Assembly (NCBI RefSeq): GCF_002079055.1
Contig: NC_047492.1
Coordinates: 124,001 to 188,000 of the forward strand
Direction of reading: 5' to 3'
Origin: Saccharomyces paradoxus
Lineage: Eukaryota; Ascomycota; Saccharomycetes; Saccharomycetales; Saccharomycetaceae
Length of the DNA stretch: 64,000 nucleotides
Shown here: positions 1 to 10,716 of the stretch, in pieces
Layout: each line of letters opens with the position of its first letter
How positions within the stretch are numbered: position 1 is the first letter of the stretch
Program-made: the position numbers and the translations under genes
Notes under the pieces: model-generated
Told to the model about the DNA's origin: nothing
The model's database searches: none
What the model saw: the letters and a program-made list of their open reading frames with translations, nothing else

Positions 1-584
1 GATCTGATTCTTAACATTGTGAACTGTTGATATGCTCTTTGATGATACAACAGAGACGATTAAACAAAAACGTGTATATATATATACGTATATATATATA
101 TTTATATGCAAGATGAGTCAAAGGGTAGGGAACAATCATCAAATTGTTTATTAGCATTATAATACACTAAAGTTCGCATTAAGCTGCTCCGCGGAGACTT
201 CTCGCCAATAAGGACTCAGCCGTTCGATGTGATAAAGTATTCCAAAAAATAGTTGTCACTAGCAACGATATCACATGTTAGTCACGTGCTGAGGCAGATA
301 GTTACTATATATATTTCAGTGGAAGATATGAAACTATATAGCGCCATGGCCACTACTTGTGGTTACGTATGACATTGTAAGCCCCATTGTTTGAGTATTC
401 GTCTGTTTTCCAATTCACTTTTTCCTATAACTTCTCCTGTGCCCCTCTACGTTTTGTGCTGGTGGAAATACAGTGGTAAGAAAAATTAAATCTCTAAAGG
501 AAAGGTGAATTTATAAGAGAGCACAACGAATATAGAGTATTCCGCCGCGTAGCACAGGATCACGCAGACGTGCACACAGATACA
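1..584. promoter_or_regulatory. Divergent upstream region, LPD1 (outside window, left) / SMX2
   Basis: No gene is seen here. By synteny the left neighbour is LPD1 on the minus strand, with its start codon just outside the window, so this stretch is a shared divergent promoter. It contains a full match to the Abf1 consensus at 255-268 (GTCACTAGCAACGA) and an E-box GTCACGTG at 281-288, the core bound by Cbf1 and Pho4. An alternating TA tract lies at about 75-103. Sites are pattern matches; occupancy is inferred. Confidence 0.6.
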
Positions 585-818
585 ATGGTCTCCACTCCTG
601 AGCTGAAGAAATATATGGACAAGAAGATACTGCTGAATATAAATGGGTCTAGGAAAGTGGCGGGAGTTTTGCGAGGCTACGATATTTTCCTGAACGTCGT
701 TCTTGATGACGCAATGGAGATAAATGGTGAAGATCCTGCTAATAACCACCCGCTGGGCTTGCAGACCGTCATTAGGGGCAACTCCATAATATCCCTAGAG
801 GCTTTAGATACCATATAA
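585..818 (+). CDS. SMX2: Sm protein G of spliceosomal snRNPs (SmG)
   Basis: This 77-residue protein is the SmG subunit of the heptameric Sm ring that assembles on U1, U2, U4 and U5 snRNAs in the nucleus. It is a bare Sm fold: an N-terminal helix (residues about 4-13), Sm1 (KILLNINGSRKVAGVLRGYD, about 14-33) and Sm2 ending in the characteristic IRGNSI segment near residue 68. Length equals the S. cerevisiae protein. The ATG at 585 was chosen; the frame is open upstream only from a GTG. It is convergent with GNA1, and the two stop codons are 48 bp apart. The identification is very secure. Confidence 0.97.
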   Translation: MVSTPELKKYMDKKILLNINGSRKVAGVLRGYDIFLNVVLDDAMEINGEDPANNHPLGLQTVIRGNSIISLEALDTI

Positions 819-865
819 TTTATATATATAAATATATGTCGGCCTCTATGTACTATACAGCAATA

Positions 866-1345
866 CTATTTTCTAATTTGCATTTCCACGCCTGCATTAC
901 TAAACCCACATTTCTCATAGAATTTGACATTTTTCTCATCGCAATCTAAAATGATCTTATAACAACCGTAGCTAAAACCGATAGTCACCAATTGATCAAT
1001 CAAGAGCTTGCCCAAACCTTGGCCCTGATACTTCGAGTTTACTGCGATATCTTCGATGTGGCCACATAGCCCTAATTCATGAATTATCTTTCTTTCGACG
1101 ATGATATTCCCCGTAGCGGCAATTGTCTCTGTGCGTTTGTCCACAATCACCATGGGGTTGTACTGCATGATTTTTTTATTGTCGTTATCATCCCATATCG
1201 TGGCTTCATTCCAGTATTTTATGAGTTTACTGAAGGATTCCGGAGTAATTGTACCTACGGTGGTCAAGACATTCAGCGTCTCAGTGATTTGTTCTAAATC
1301 CCTCTCCTCTACTCGCCTTATGTAGAATCCATTCGGTAGGCCCAT
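866..1345 (-). CDS. GNA1: Glucosamine-6-phosphate N-acetyltransferase
   Basis: Gna1 transfers acetyl from acetyl-CoA to glucosamine-6-phosphate in the cytosol, a step of the UDP-GlcNAc pathway feeding chitin, GPI anchors and N-glycans. The 159 residues form a single GNAT domain: the acetyl-CoA loop is visible as QGQGLGK (about 107-113), preceded by the beta strand IEDIAVNSKY, and the C-terminal part includes LDCDEKNVKFYEKCGF. Length equals the S. cerevisiae enzyme. Recalled S288C residues differ at roughly a tenth of positions, mostly conservative, which fits a sister species. The upstream gap to MDJ1 contains a long poly(A) run. Confidence 0.97.
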   Translation of the reverse strand: MGLPNGFYIRRVEERDLEQITETLNVLTTVGTITPESFSKLIKYWNEATIWDDNDNKKIMQYNPMVIVDKRTETIAATGNIIVERKIIHELGLCGHIEDIAVNSKYQGQGLGKLLIDQLVTIGFSYGCYKIILDCDEKNVKFYEKCGFSNAGVEMQIRK

Positions 1346-1448
1346 ATTTTATGTTGATATTTAGTTTCCAATTCTTTCAATTCTTGGACTACTTCTCGAG
1401 TACAGTCTTGGGTTTTGTATGTAAACAATGCCTTCGCTTGTATTACGC

Positions 1449-1481
1449 AAAAAAAAAAATTAAAAAAAAAAAAAAAAAAAA
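1449..1481. repeat. Poly(A) tract
   Basis: A11, TT, then A20 in the GNA1 upstream / MDJ1 downstream gap. Such poly(dA:dT) tracts disfavour nucleosomes and are common in yeast promoters. Length is likely polymorphic and prone to sequencing error. Confidence 0.9.
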
Positions 1482-1583
1482 TAGGAGTAAATCGTTGGTT
1501 CTTTTATGCACAATTATTTAATTATAATTATCTATTTACGTAAAGGCTTCTATTTTCCTTATCTACAAGAAATTGAATGAAGA

Positions 1584-3116
1584 TCAGTTTTTTTTGTCAC
1601 CTTTGATCTTCCTGAATGTGTTGGTAATGAAATTTTCTAGTCTTTTCAAAGTGTTGTCGTCATCCTTTTTCGCGTGTTTCTCCTCCTCTTGCTTTTGTTT
1701 CTTCAGCATCTCTTCGTTGATGGCTGTACCCGCCGCCGTGCCTGGTTGCATGGTTTTCTTGGCCATATCATCGTTGGTGACATCTGCCAATGCCTCCCAC
1801 AAGCATTTTTCTGCCAGTGATTGTGGTTTCTTAACAACGATCTTGTACTGAACTTTCATATCACCGCGAATGGTCGATGTTTTAGGAACACCCATGTTAG
1901 GGATGGATATCACTTGATTGTATTGGGTCCCCGGAGCCACCTTTATTCTAATCTTCTGTCCCTCCACGGTGGGGATAGTGACAGTACCACCAAGTGCGGC
2001 TGTGGTTATGGGAATTTCCTTGTCGTACCATATATCGTACTTATTTTTTATGGAAAAGTTGGGATCCTTGTCGACACGAATTCTCACGAGAATGTCACCT
2101 CTTGACAATTTGACTGAATCTTTCAAGTCCGCCTCTACGGCGATGTCAGGGTATGAGCCCTGGCCAGGAATCCTGACCACATCGCCATCCTGTAGTCCAT
2201 GTGGTAAGTCCACGGTAATTGTCTTTGCCCTGTTGACTTGGACCCCTTCACCATGGCACTTGGTACAATTGTCCTGAGGGCGCTTCATGGTACCTTCACC
2301 GTTACATGTGGGACACGTCGACATCATCTGGAATCCGCCCCTAATGTGGACCGTAGTTCCCGTTCCGTGACAGGTGCTACAATTGACCTTGTGCGTATTT
2401 GGTTTCATACCCGTCCCTGAACAGGTACTACAAGGGTCCAGCGCGGAGAACCTCAACTGAACGTTCTTGGACCCAAACACTGCGTCCTTGAACGATACTT
2501 TGTGGATAATCTCGATCGGCTCGCCCCTATACTGCCTAAACATCGATGACGACCTAGTGGCGCCACCGCCGCTACGGCCACCACCACCAAACGCAGCCCC
2601 AAACAAATCTTCAAAATTGATGCCGCCAAATGGTGAGCCGCCTGCATTAGTGAATCCTGAAAAGTCATGAAATTGCGAACCAAAGGGAGAACCTCCACCA
2701 CCGGGACCTCCGGCGGCACCGCCGCCTCCAAAGGCAGCAGGTCCAAATTGGTCGTACTGTTGCCTCTTGGTCTCATCCGACAGAATTTCATAAGCGTTTT
2801 GCAAATCGTGGAATTTCTTCTCAGCGTCTGGTTCCTTGTTGATATCCGGGTGGTACTTCTTTGCCAGTTTGTAGTACGCTTTTTTGATTTCCGCACCTGT
2901 AGCAGATTTCTTCAAGCCCAATATGTCGTACGGATCCTTGAATGCCTCGTTGTTCCTGATCGCGGAAGTATGGAAACTGGACTTTGGTATTCGTGGAGCG
3001 ATGGATGCAAACGTGATGGCATGTCTATAAAGAATATTATTGATATGGCGAGAATGTCCTACGCGGTGTCTAAGAACACTGGTACACCTCGACAATACAC
3101 CCTGTTGAAAGCTCAT
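1584..3116 (-). CDS. MDJ1: Mitochondrial DnaJ/Hsp40 co-chaperone
   Basis: Mdj1 is the matrix type-I J-protein that stimulates mitochondrial Hsp70 (Ssc1) and is needed for folding and mtDNA maintenance. The 510-residue product starts with a basic, Ser/Arg-rich presequence (about 1-55). The J domain covers about 61-125 with the HPD motif at 89-91. A Gly/Phe-rich linker follows, then four CxxCxGxG zinc-binding repeats ([32 protein letters not shown]) and the C-terminal substrate-binding domains. The tail is Lys/Glu-rich. It is one residue shorter than the recalled S288C protein (511). Upstream lies the long shared region with HSP12. Confidence 0.97.
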   Translation of the reverse strand: MSFQQGVLSRCTSVLRHRVGHSRHINNILYRHAITFASIAPRIPKSSFHTSAIRNNEAFKDPYDILGLKKSATGAEIKKAYYKLAKKYHPDINKEPDAEKKFHDLQNAYEILSDETKRQQYDQFGPAAFGGGGAAGGPGGGGSPFGSQFHDFSGFTNAGGSPFGGINFEDLFGAAFGGGGRSGGGATRSSSMFRQYRGEPIEIIHKVSFKDAVFGSKNVQLRFSALDPCSTCSGTGMKPNTHKVNCSTCHGTGTTVHIRGGFQMMSTCPTCNGEGTMKRPQDNCTKCHGEGVQVNRAKTITVDLPHGLQDGDVVRIPGQGSYPDIAVEADLKDSVKLSRGDILVRIRVDKDPNFSIKNKYDIWYDKEIPITTAALGGTVTIPTVEGQKIRIKVAPGTQYNQVISIPNMGVPKTSTIRGDMKVQYKIVVKKPQSLAEKCLWEALADVTNDDMAKKTMQPGTAAGTAINEEMLKKQKQEEEKHAKKDDDNTLKRLENFITNTFRKIKGDKKN

Positions 3117-4099
3117 TGTTATGCTATGTTTCGTGTATGATGTAGAACTTCTCTTTTTTCAATCTAGGTACAATGCGATGCGGTCGTTATATGCCTTATT
3201 CCTTAATTTTTATCAGTCAGAACGTTATTTCGCGCTGCAAGTTCCTTACTTTTCCATAGGGTTCCACAGGATGTAAAGAAAAATTATGATAAAAAAAGCA
3301 AAACATATTACCCTCCTTTCATACAGCACATTTATGTGTTACCCGCTATTCAAATCATGTATATGTTACCCTGACCTCGGTGTTTTCCGGAGTTCTCCTT
3401 TTCTTCTTCATTTTCCTTTTGATATACAGAGGAGCGAGAGGAGGCAGGGGGGTTGAAAAGTAGGAAAAAAAGGGGACGCGCAAATCCAAGTGAAAATCTC
3501 CGGGAGCAGGCGGATCCCGCACACGGCACAGCCTAAAATGGAAAAAAAGGGTCGGTGACGTGTGGGTGGCGGCTGGCGGTAGCGATGACGAAGTGTTGAC
3601 GGGCCCTTGGCTCTTTGAGACAAGGGCTAAAAGCCAAAAGCCAGAGGGTGGTAAGAATAAAAAGACCAAAATATTGCTGGCATACATTAAAGGGATATAC
3701 TGCAATTTTCAGGGGGCGGCACAAAGAAAGACAGAAACGCAGTAAAGAGGGGAAGGAAAAGGAAAAACCCATTGACATAGAAATTGAAAGAAGGAAAAGT
3801 ATACGCAAGCATTAACACAACCCACAAACACAGACTAGAAGTACTTCTAAATGGACGGTAACTAGATCTACAGCCCCTGGAAAATCGTTTGGTCAACTTT
3901 CAAGTTCCGGCCGCCCCCCTCTTGATCTGAAAGGCCAATCTCCAAATCTAACTTCAAACGTATAAATAGGACCGTGAGTTGCTTTCTACTTCTTCAATTG
4001 CATCTTCTCTTCTTGTTTATTCTGTCCTTAGTATATAAAAAAAAACCATCTGATTATTCGATAATCTCAAACAACTAAAAAACAAAACTAAATACAACA
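3117..4099 (+). promoter_or_regulatory. HSP12 promoter with stress-response element cluster (shared with MDJ1)
   Basis: This gap of almost 1 kb has no convincing gene. It holds STREs (AGGGG or CCCCT), the Msn2/Msn4 sites, at 3446-3450, 3471-3475, 3711-3715, 3748-3752, 3874-3878 and 3916-3920, and a TATA box TATAAATA at 3961-3968, about 139 bp before the HSP12 start. HSP12 is classically induced by heat, osmotic and oxidative stress and in stationary phase through Msn2/4 and Hsf1. The motif positions are seen; their use is inferred from the known promoter. Several short ORFs on both strands here are not convincing. Confidence 0.85.
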
Positions 4100-4429
4100 A
4101 TGTCTGACACAGGTAGAAAAGGATTCGGCGACAAAGCTTCTGAAGCTTTGAAACCAGACTCTCAGAAATCATATGCCGAACAAGGTAAGGAATACATCAC
4201 TGACAAGGCCGACAAGGTCGCCGGTAAGGTTCAACCAGAAGACAACAAGGGTGTCTTCCAAGGTGTCCACGACTCCGCCGAACAAGGTAAGGATAACGCC
4301 GAAGGTCAAGGTGAATCTTTGGCTGACCAAGCTAGAGACTACATGGGAGCCGCCAAGTCCAAGTTGAACGATGCTGTCGAATATGTTTCCGGACGTGTCC
4401 ACGGTGAAGAAGACCCAACCAAGAAGTAA
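4100..4429 (+). CDS. HSP12: Stress-induced membrane-associated LEA-like protein Hsp12
   Basis: Hsp12 is a 109-residue, highly hydrophilic protein, unfolded in solution, that forms helices on membranes and stabilises the plasma membrane under stress. The sequence is rich in Lys, Asp, Glu, Gly and Gln with no hydrophobic core, and runs of the form EQGKDNAEGQGESLADQA recall LEA proteins. Length equals S. cerevisiae. Against the recalled S288C protein it differs at residues 4 (Thr), 11 (Asp) and 62 (Gln). Codon choice is strongly biased to preferred codons (GGT, AAG, GCC), as expected for a highly induced gene. It is convergent with IES1. Confidence 0.98.
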   Translation: MSDTGRKGFGDKASEALKPDSQKSYAEQGKEYITDKADKVAGKVQPEDNKGVFQGVHDSAEQGKDNAEGQGESLADQARDYMGAAKSKLNDAVEYVSGRVHGEEDPTKK

Positions 4430-4647
4430 ATTTTCCGGAACTCTTTGTAGTTACATGGTTTTTTCTTTATGATGTGATGTTCCTTAATATTATATTCAAC
4501 GAATAGCAGAATAATAAAAAAATTCTTATAAAAAAAAAACACTTGAAACGGAGTGGAATATATAAAACTAAGTATGCATATATCCTAGTTCAGTTTAAAA
4601 ATTGATTGTTTTTTTTTTATTTTCTTCCCTTTCTTTAGAAAATGTTC

Positions 4648-4691
4648 ATATATATATGTATGTATATATATATGTGTGTGTGTGTGTGTGC
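4648..4691. repeat. (TA)n/(TG)n microsatellite
   Basis: Alternating TA units with interruptions pass into a TG run of about nine units, just beyond the 3' end of IES1 in the HSP12-IES1 convergent gap. Such alternating purine-pyrimidine tracts are length-variable. Confidence 0.85.
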
Positions 4692-4697
4692 TTATTT

Positions 4698-6791
4698 TTA
4701 CTCTAGCTTAAACATAGCCGTTCCTTCTTCATCATCAATGTCCGCATGTTCGATCCTATTCAAAAGTACTTTCTTTGAGGCGCCGAGATTTTTCATGAAA
4801 TCTGTTTCGAATCCTAGCAAATTATCTTTAAATTTCTTTCTCTTTTTACCACGTATCCCTAGCACAGACGCTACAGGGATGTCTTCAAATTCGTTGAATA
4901 TTTTGATCAATCCGATATCGCGTCTTTTCAACCTGTTGGGCACCTGGGATTTTTTCAAGTCGGCGAGAAACTCCTCTTGTGTCTTACCATTTTCTGACAC
5001 GTGCTTGTTTAGGTCCAGTGATATTAGCTTGTCGACTTTGTTTACTGTGGCTGAGCTATTGTACTTTTTCAATGGTGTTAGATTTAGATCGTTCTTGTCA
5101 ATAATGGTCGCGGGGACGATTTCTTCTTCTGTTTCCGTTGGTCCCGCTGCTGTTACTTTGGGCAGTTGCGGTGTCACTTTTTTCCTGTTCAATATCATGG
5201 GTGAAGAGGATTCCAGTATGGGTGTGGGCGTTAAAAGTGATCTGGTTTCCTCTACAGTCTCTTCACTCTTGATATCTTCTCCCTCATCGTCCTCTTCACT
5301 CTTGTCATCGGTGTTGACTTTTTTCACCTCTGTGGCATTGATACGTTCGCGCTTCCTACCTTCCTCCATCTTGCTCATAAATTCTCTTCTCTTGATGCGT
5401 TGGCTTGCTCCGAACTTCAATTCGTCTTCGGGGTCCGTATCGTAATCGCGTTCCGTACGTCTCAAAGTGAACCTTCCACAAGATGCACCGTCTTCTAATC
5501 CATTGAAAGATCTTACTGACTCTTCGACCTCCTCCTGGCTTAGGTTTGTCTCCAAATGAATATATAACAGCCAAATCAATATGCCTGACCTATCCTTTGG
5601 CTCGTATTTCGAAAAGTCTAGGATATCAAACAATGTCGCTGCACCAGCTGCTTTTGCTTCTTCTTTTTCATCCTCCCCTTCCGTTTCTTTCAATTCATTC
5701 TGTTCGTCTACCGTGTCTTGCTCTTGAGCTTTGCGCGTCGCACGATCTTTCGGTTCAATTTCTACATATTTAGATAGAAATCTTTTGTCAATCAGGCTGA
5801 AACTGTCGCATATGCTAAATAGCATATTAATAATGTTAAATTTATTAACGATGTCCACTTCGCCATCATTTTTGTCGACCTTTTCGTAGTTTTCCATCAA
5901 TGAAAGCTGCTCGTTGCCCCACGGTAGATTTTTTAGAATAGATTTCAATCTAGGTGTATCTTGCAAAAGTTTTGGATCATTGGCATGCAATTGTAAAACA
6001 GGCACGGAGTGGAAAGTTCTCAATTGCGACGTCATTTCTAAGTAAAAATTTATAGTGGTGTTCAACCTGCCAATGTTGACCAATAACGCTAAAACACAAG
6101 TAGAAAATGCCACTTGTTGGTCCAATAACAGTTTATCTCTGAGGATTTTGGAACATTTGATAGAAGTTGCTATTGTCAATACATACAATTGCGCGAACGT
6201 CAATTTATCGTTGAACACAAATGTCCTTGCATCGTACTCTTTGTCGGTCACATTGATTGATACTTTATCGCCATCAATGTTAATGGGCACAATAGAGTTC
6301 TTGTATAAGGGCTTTAAAACATTGGTGAAAATTTGTCTTTTATCCATCAAAAGTTCTTGCATGAAACTGAACTGAATATCCTTCCTATTGAATGGCTCGC
6401 CGTCAGGTTTCTTCAAATGTCGATTATATTTACTCGAATTGCTTTCTTTGGGCTTCCTTCTAACAGTGTTTGTTGTAACTGGCCCTGTTGTCGCTCCCGC
6501 TCCTGTTGCTTCAGGCACCATAGAAGGTTCAAAGTTGAGCAGGATGTTGGTATTTTCTTCTTCACTTTGCGTGGAATCATCATCATTTTTATCGTCGATT
6601 TCAATCTCATGAATAACTGGAACGCTTTTGGTAGTCACAGTCTCGGTTCCTGACTGAATGGAGCCTGGAGATGCTTCATCATTATCTCCAGAATCTGCAG
6701 AATGCATTGGAGAACCTGCTTTTGTTTCATCAGGTTTGTCTTCTCGCAGTTGGAAAGTATCATGGATTGGATCGTATACTCTCTTCCCCAT
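4698..6791 (-). CDS. IES1: INO80 chromatin-remodelling complex subunit Ies1
   Basis: Ies1 is a fungal subunit of the INO80 ATP-dependent nucleosome remodeller in the nucleus. The 697-residue product has an acidic, Ser/Thr-rich N-terminus (to about 110), a predicted-helical central part (about 135-420, beginning near [15 protein letters not shown]), and a low-complexity Glu/Asp/Lys-rich region. A conserved basic C-terminus contains [13 protein letters not shown]. No catalytic motif is visible, as expected. It is slightly longer than the recalled S288C protein (692), with length differences in the acidic low-complexity parts. The name rests on overall sequence recognition and synteny. Confidence 0.95.
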   Translation of the reverse strand: MGKRVYDPIHDTFQLREDKPDETKAGSPMHSADSGDNDEASPGSIQSGTETVTTKSVPVIHEIEIDDKNDDDSTQSEEENTNILLNFEPSMVPEATGAGATTGPVTTNTVRRKPKESNSSKYNRHLKKPDGEPFNRKDIQFSFMQELLMDKRQIFTNVLKPLYKNSIVPINIDGDKVSINVTDKEYDARTFVFNDKLTFAQLYVLTIATSIKCSKILRDKLLLDQQVAFSTCVLALLVNIGRLNTTINFYLEMTSQLRTFHSVPVLQLHANDPKLLQDTPRLKSILKNLPWGNEQLSLMENYEKVDKNDGEVDIVNKFNIINMLFSICDSFSLIDKRFLSKYVEIEPKDRATRKAQEQDTVDEQNELKETEGEDEKEEAKAAGAATLFDILDFSKYEPKDRSGILIWLLYIHLETNLSQEEVEESVRSFNGLEDGASCGRFTLRRTERDYDTDPEDELKFGASQRIKRREFMSKMEEGRKRERINATEVKKVNTDDKSEEDDEGEDIKSEETVEETRSLLTPTPILESSSPMILNRKKVTPQLPKVTAAGPTETEEEIVPATIIDKNDLNLTPLKKYNSSATVNKVDKLISLDLNKHVSENGKTQEEFLADLKKSQVPNRLKRRDIGLIKIFNEFEDIPVASVLGIRGKKRKKFKDNLLGFETDFMKNLGASKKVLLNRIEHADIDDEEGTAMFKLE

Positions 6792-7515
6792 CTTTAATTA
6801 GAGCAGTCAATTTTAAGGCCCTTCGGTAACTTTATTTAGCTTCAATTTACTTATATCAAATCTTATATTATTTTCGATACTACAAGAGCAGTCAGTGGGT
6901 GTTCTTTACTTACTTGTACCGTTACCACATTCGAGGGTAACCTATTTTTCGTTTTTCACGATATACTACAGAAATGTCTTAATATGGCCCAAGAAAAAGG
7001 CTTGATTACACTGATACTGCAAAATATAGAATCTTTTGAGGAAAAAGTGTCGCTTTGGTTCTTTAAATAAGAGGGCCTGAATTATTTGGGATAATAACGT
7101 TAGTGGCAATTCGCGCATTGATCGCTTTTGAGGTTTTATCTCATTCTTTTCATTTTCTTGTTTTAGGTACACGCCAGCAAATTACAATTCTCTATTTTTA
7201 TTGGAAATGGCGTAATCATCAACCTTTTCTATTCTTGTCTGCCAACCAATCTGTGCAGATATCATGTAAACCAGCAAATTTTATGTTGAATACCTTTTTG
7301 TTCCCCAGTATATTTGTCTCAGCTAAAATAAATTTTTCACATCCTTTGACACAAAATCTGATAAACTGTCGCATCAGTTTAGAAAAAATATGTAAGTATA
7401 TAATAACTGAAATTAAAAGGATAATAAATAATCGCTATGTTCTACGGAATGATAAGGCACAAATAAAGAACGAATATAGCTATCAAAATACTGCAAATTA
7501 GCTACTCATGGGAAG
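6792..7515 (+). promoter_or_regulatory. IES1 / YFL012W divergent region with two middle-sporulation elements
   Basis: Two full matches to the Ndt80 middle-sporulation element gNCRCAAAW stand before YFL012W: GACACAAAA at 7348-7356 and GGCACAAAT at 7456-7464, about 168 and 60 bp upstream of the start codon. YFL012W is recorded as transcribed in sporulation, so a middle-meiotic promoter is a sensible reading. An open frame at 7103-7501 begins only at GTG and is not supported as a gene. An inverted GTTACC/GGTAAC pair lies at 6921-6941. Confidence 0.55.
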
Positions 7516-7983
7516 ATGTCCAAAATCAGACCAAAAAGAACCATTGCGCATTCTTCGTTAGATTTTTGTGAGAGTTCACAATTCCAAAATGGTGGCTACA
7601 TCAAAGTAATGGAACTCATATCTCACGTTGTCATTGAAAGAAATTATTTACCCACCGCAACAACGGATGAAACAAGAAAACAGCAGAATCTTGAGCTGAT
7701 GGTGAGTGAATCAGTTTGTACGTCCAAAAAATGCAGAAAGAACACGAACTATATATCAAAGGATCTCACAAAGAAAAAACCAAGACTTGCCAAAAGAGAC
7801 AAGATCCGCGAGTGGTTCAAAAAACATTTACTAAACGAAGAGATCGAAATTCTTTCTCATAAAAAACAATTGAGTAGTATTGATGAAGATCAGTTTCCTT
7901 CAAATATCCTTGTGGGATGTTCAAGAGAACTAAGTAAACCCGAATCATTTCAAAATTTTGAGAAATACAAATTTTTTCGTTAA
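7516..7983 (+). CDS. Uncharacterised protein, ortholog of YFL012W
   Basis: The frame encodes a 155-residue, strongly basic protein without signal peptide, membrane segment or family motif that I recognise. A central Lys/Arg-rich stretch (KKCRKNTNY, then KKKPRLAKRDKIREWFKKHLL at about 95-115) could be a nuclear-localisation or nucleic-acid-binding segment. Position and orientation between IES1 and HXT10 identify it as the YFL012W locus. The recalled S288C product is 148 residues. Two MSE motifs upstream suggest expression in middle sporulation. Function is unknown. That the frame stays open in this diverged genome supports it being real. Confidence 0.8.
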   Translation: MSKIRPKRTIAHSSLDFCESSQFQNGGYIKVMELISHVVIERNYLPTATTDETRKQQNLELMVSESVCTSKKCRKNTNYISKDLTKKKPRLAKRDKIREWFKKHLLNEEIEILSHKKQLSSIDEDQFPSNILVGCSRELSKPESFQNFEKYKFFR

Positions 7984-9075
7984 GGAAAAGAAGAAAAGCA
8001 TATATGCCTGTAAATTTATTGTTTGGTAAACAGCATCGAGCAAATTTTTGAAGTGTTTCAAGATAACTCTGTCATTCTAAAGAAGGGCGGAAATAAACTA
8101 TGCGTGGTCAGGCAAAACTTGAAAAGGAGGCTTTAAAAAAATTGTCCCTTAAAGAAAAACAAATACTGGCACCTCAAAATAGTCGAATCATCAGTTTTAT
8201 TATTCCTTTTCTTTTTCCTTATGTTGAAGTATGTACAAAAATCCCAGATGTAAGTAAAAAATTGTCGTATTTTTGATTCAGCTTTCTAGAAGGCAACTTC
8301 GAGAGGACTGCTTAAGGGTCATAATAGTATCAACACCCGCTTTCAATTTTACGTACTGGCCAAGTTTTTATAGTGTTCTAATCTGTTTCTTTCGTTTTTA
8401 TGTCTTTATAGTAATGATGCTGTTATTGTGACACTACCAAATTATATATTGTCATCAATTCCCATTCGCGCCGAAGTGCGTTGAATAAATTGTTATGAAA
8501 TCAAGCTCTTTTATAGCTGTATCTGAAATGGAAGTAGAGAGATATAGTCGTTATGTTATTGGATGTTAAACGTTGACACTTGTCTTGTTCTATTTTCTTT
8601 TTTTTTCCCCTTAATCGAGGTGATGTACCTTTTAACAAAGTTTTCGGAATATTTTTGTATAATTGGAATTTGTTGACGCCAAGAAAATAAGGGACAGCTT
8701 ATTTTCCGCTACTAAGTTTTCTGTGTTTGTAAATACCTGTCACATATGTTGAAGGTTATTTGCTTTGTCTTCGGATGTGGGGTACGCTCAGTTGACTGAT
8801 GATGAAAGCTATGCCGTAGCCTTTGCGTTAGGATTATTACACAGAAATAAAATATGCACGCTACATCATTTCCATTTTGGTTGTTCTTTCACGTTTTCCA
8901 ATCAGAAAATTCGGTATATAAAGACACAATAAATGTGTTGGTACCCTCTATGCCTTGATGATAGTTTATCTATAAGTATTTCCTTCTCGTGATATTTATT
9001 AGCTATTATACGGGTACAGTAAATAAATTGATAATAATATAATTGATTGACATAACCAAAAAAATAACAGCTAGA
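7984..9075 (+). promoter_or_regulatory. HXT10 upstream region
   Basis: About 1.1 kb with no supported gene. A TATA box, TATATAAA, lies at 8915-8922, about 160 bp before the HXT10 start. One Rgt1-type CGGANNA site (CGGAATA, 8645-8651) is present, whereas the strongly glucose-regulated HXT genes usually carry several. I see no other clear element. Confidence 0.5.
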
Positions 9076-10716
9076 ATGGCTAGTCCAAACGTTTCAGTCT
9101 TGGAGACTTCCGCTAAGGCATCCACTTCTCTAAGTAGAAAGGATGAAGTTAAACTAACTCCTGAAGCAAGGGAAGCTAGCTTGGATATTCCATACAAACC
9201 CATTATTGCATACTGGACAGTGATGGGCCTCTGTCTTATGATTGCCTTCGGTGGATTCATTTTTGGTTGGGATACAGGAACCATTTCAGGATTTATTAAT
9301 CAAACAGATTTCAAGAGAAGGTTCGGTGAAGTACAGAGAGATGGCAGTTTTCAACTATCAGACGTCAGAACAGGGCTAATTGTTGGTATCTTCAACATAG
9401 GTTGTGCCCTAGGTGGCTTAACACTGGGACGCCTAGGCGACATTTATGGGCGTAAAATTGGCCTAATGTGCGTTATACTAGTATACGTTGTTGGTATCGT
9501 GATCCAGATTGCTTCTACTGACAAATGGTACCAATATTTTATTGGCAGGATTGTTTCCGGCATGGGTGTTGGTGGTGTTGCTGTGTTGTCACCAACTTTG
9601 ATTTCAGAGATTTCTCCAAAACACCTAAGAGGTACTTGTGTCTCTTTTTACCAGCTAATGATTACTCTTGGGATTTTCTTGGGCTACTGCACCAATTATG
9701 GTACAAAGAAATATTCCAATTCAATACAGTGGCGAGTCCCCTTAGGATTATGTTTTGCATGGGCGATCTTCATGGTAATTGGAATGGTTATGGTTCCGGA
9801 ATCACCAAGATATTTAGTGAAAAAGGGTAGATACGAGGAAGCTAGAAGGTCTTTAGCCAAATCAAACAAGGTCGCAGTTACCGACCCAGGGGTTATTTTT
9901 GAGTTTGACACTATAGTTGCTAATATGGAATTAGAAAGGGCTGTTGGAAATGCTAGCTGGCATGAACTCTTTTCAAACAAAGGAGCCATTCTACCAAGGG
10001 TAATTATGGGAGTCATAATCCAGTCACTACAACAGCTTACTGGTTGCAATTATTTTTTTTACTATGGTACAACCATTTTTAATGCCGTTGGAATGCAAGA
10101 CTCTTTCGAGACTTCCATTGTCCTCGGGGTTGTTAATTTTGCATCAACCTTTGTTGCACTATACATAGTGGACAAGTTTGGGCGTCGGAAATGCTTATTG
10201 TGGGGGTCTGCCTCAATGGCAATTTGTTTTGTCATATTTGCCTCCGTCGGCGTTACCAGATTATGGCCAAATGGGAAAGACCAACCTTCATCACAAAGCG
10301 CTGGTAATGTTATGATAGTCTTTACCTGTTTCTTCATTTTCTCTTTTGCTATTACTTGGGCTCCTATCGCCTACGTCATCGTGGCAGAAACTTATCCAAT
10401 AAGAGTCAAGAACCGCGCCATGGCTATTGCTGTTGGTGCAAACTGGATGTGGGGTTTCCTGATTGGGTTTTTCACACCCTTTATCACTAGAGCCATAGGT
10501 TTCTCTTATGGCTATGTTTTCATGGGTTGTTTGATCTTTTCGTACTTCTACGTTTTCTTCTTCGTTTGTGAAACAAAAGGATTGACTCTAGAGGAAGTTA
10601 ATGAAATGTACGAGGAAAGAATAAAGCCATGGAAATCTGGGGACTGGGTCCCAAGTTCTAGAAGATTAGCACAATCAACAAGCAGTACACCATTAGTCGT
10701 TGTTGATAGTAAATAA
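9076..10716 (+). CDS. HXT10: Hexose transporter, MFS sugar porter family
   Basis: Hxt10 is a plasma-membrane facilitator of the 12-helix MFS sugar-porter family. The 546-residue protein has a hydrophilic N-terminus to about 42. TM1 is followed by [10 protein letters not shown], and the TM2-3 loop carries [10 protein letters not shown] (118-127). [12 protein letters not shown] follows TM6, and the long central loop includes [29 protein letters not shown] is in TM7, VDKFGRRK in the TM8-9 loop, and [11 protein letters not shown] after TM12. All landmark motifs are intact. The start at 9076 gives the family length; the frame is open a little further upstream only from TTG. Synteny fixes the paralog as HXT10. 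In S. cerevisiae this is a low-expression transporter. Confidence 0.95.
   Translation: MASPNVSVLETSAKASTSLSRKDEVKLTPEAREASLDIPYKPIIAYWTVMGLCLMIAFGGFIFGWDTGTISGFINQTDFKRRFGEVQRDGSFQLSDVRTGLIVGIFNIGCALGGLTLGRLGDIYGRKIGLMCVILVYVVGIVIQIASTDKWYQYFIGRIVSGMGVGGVAVLSPTLISEISPKHLRGTCVSFYQLMITLGIFLGYCTNYGTKKYSNSIQWRVPLGLCFAWAIFMVIGMVMVPESPRYLVKKGRYEEARRSLAKSNKVAVTDPGVIFEFDTIVANMELERAVGNASWHELFSNKGAILPRVIMGVIIQSLQQLTGCNYFFYYGTTIFNAVGMQDSFETSIVLGVVNFASTFVALYIVDKFGRRKCLLWGSASMAICFVIFASVGVTRLWPNGKDQPSSQSAGNVMIVFTCFFIFSFAITWAPIAYVIVAETYPIRVKNRAMAIAVGANWMWGFLIGFFTPFITRAIGFSYGYVFMGCLIFSYFYVFFFVCETKGLTLEEVNEMYEERIKPWKSGDWVPSSRRLAQSTSSTPLVVVDSK

Noticed and set aside
3355-3896. Several overlapping ORFs on both strands in the HSP12 promoter
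   Set aside because: They overlap each other and the STRE cluster; the products are low-complexity Phe/Ser/Pro-rich or Lys/Arg-rich, typical of translated polypyrimidine and polypurine tracts. Position-matched S. cerevisiae ORFs are considered dubious.
4642-5445. 267-codon plus-strand frame opposite IES1
   Set aside because: It is a shadow of the Glu/Asp/Ser-rich IES1 coding strand, giving a Ser/Leu/Phe-rich product that starts in a microsatellite.
7103-7501. 132-codon open frame just upstream of YFL012W
   Set aside because: It begins at GTG with no early ATG, its composition is A/T-driven, and the two MSE elements lie within it, so it is more likely promoter than gene.
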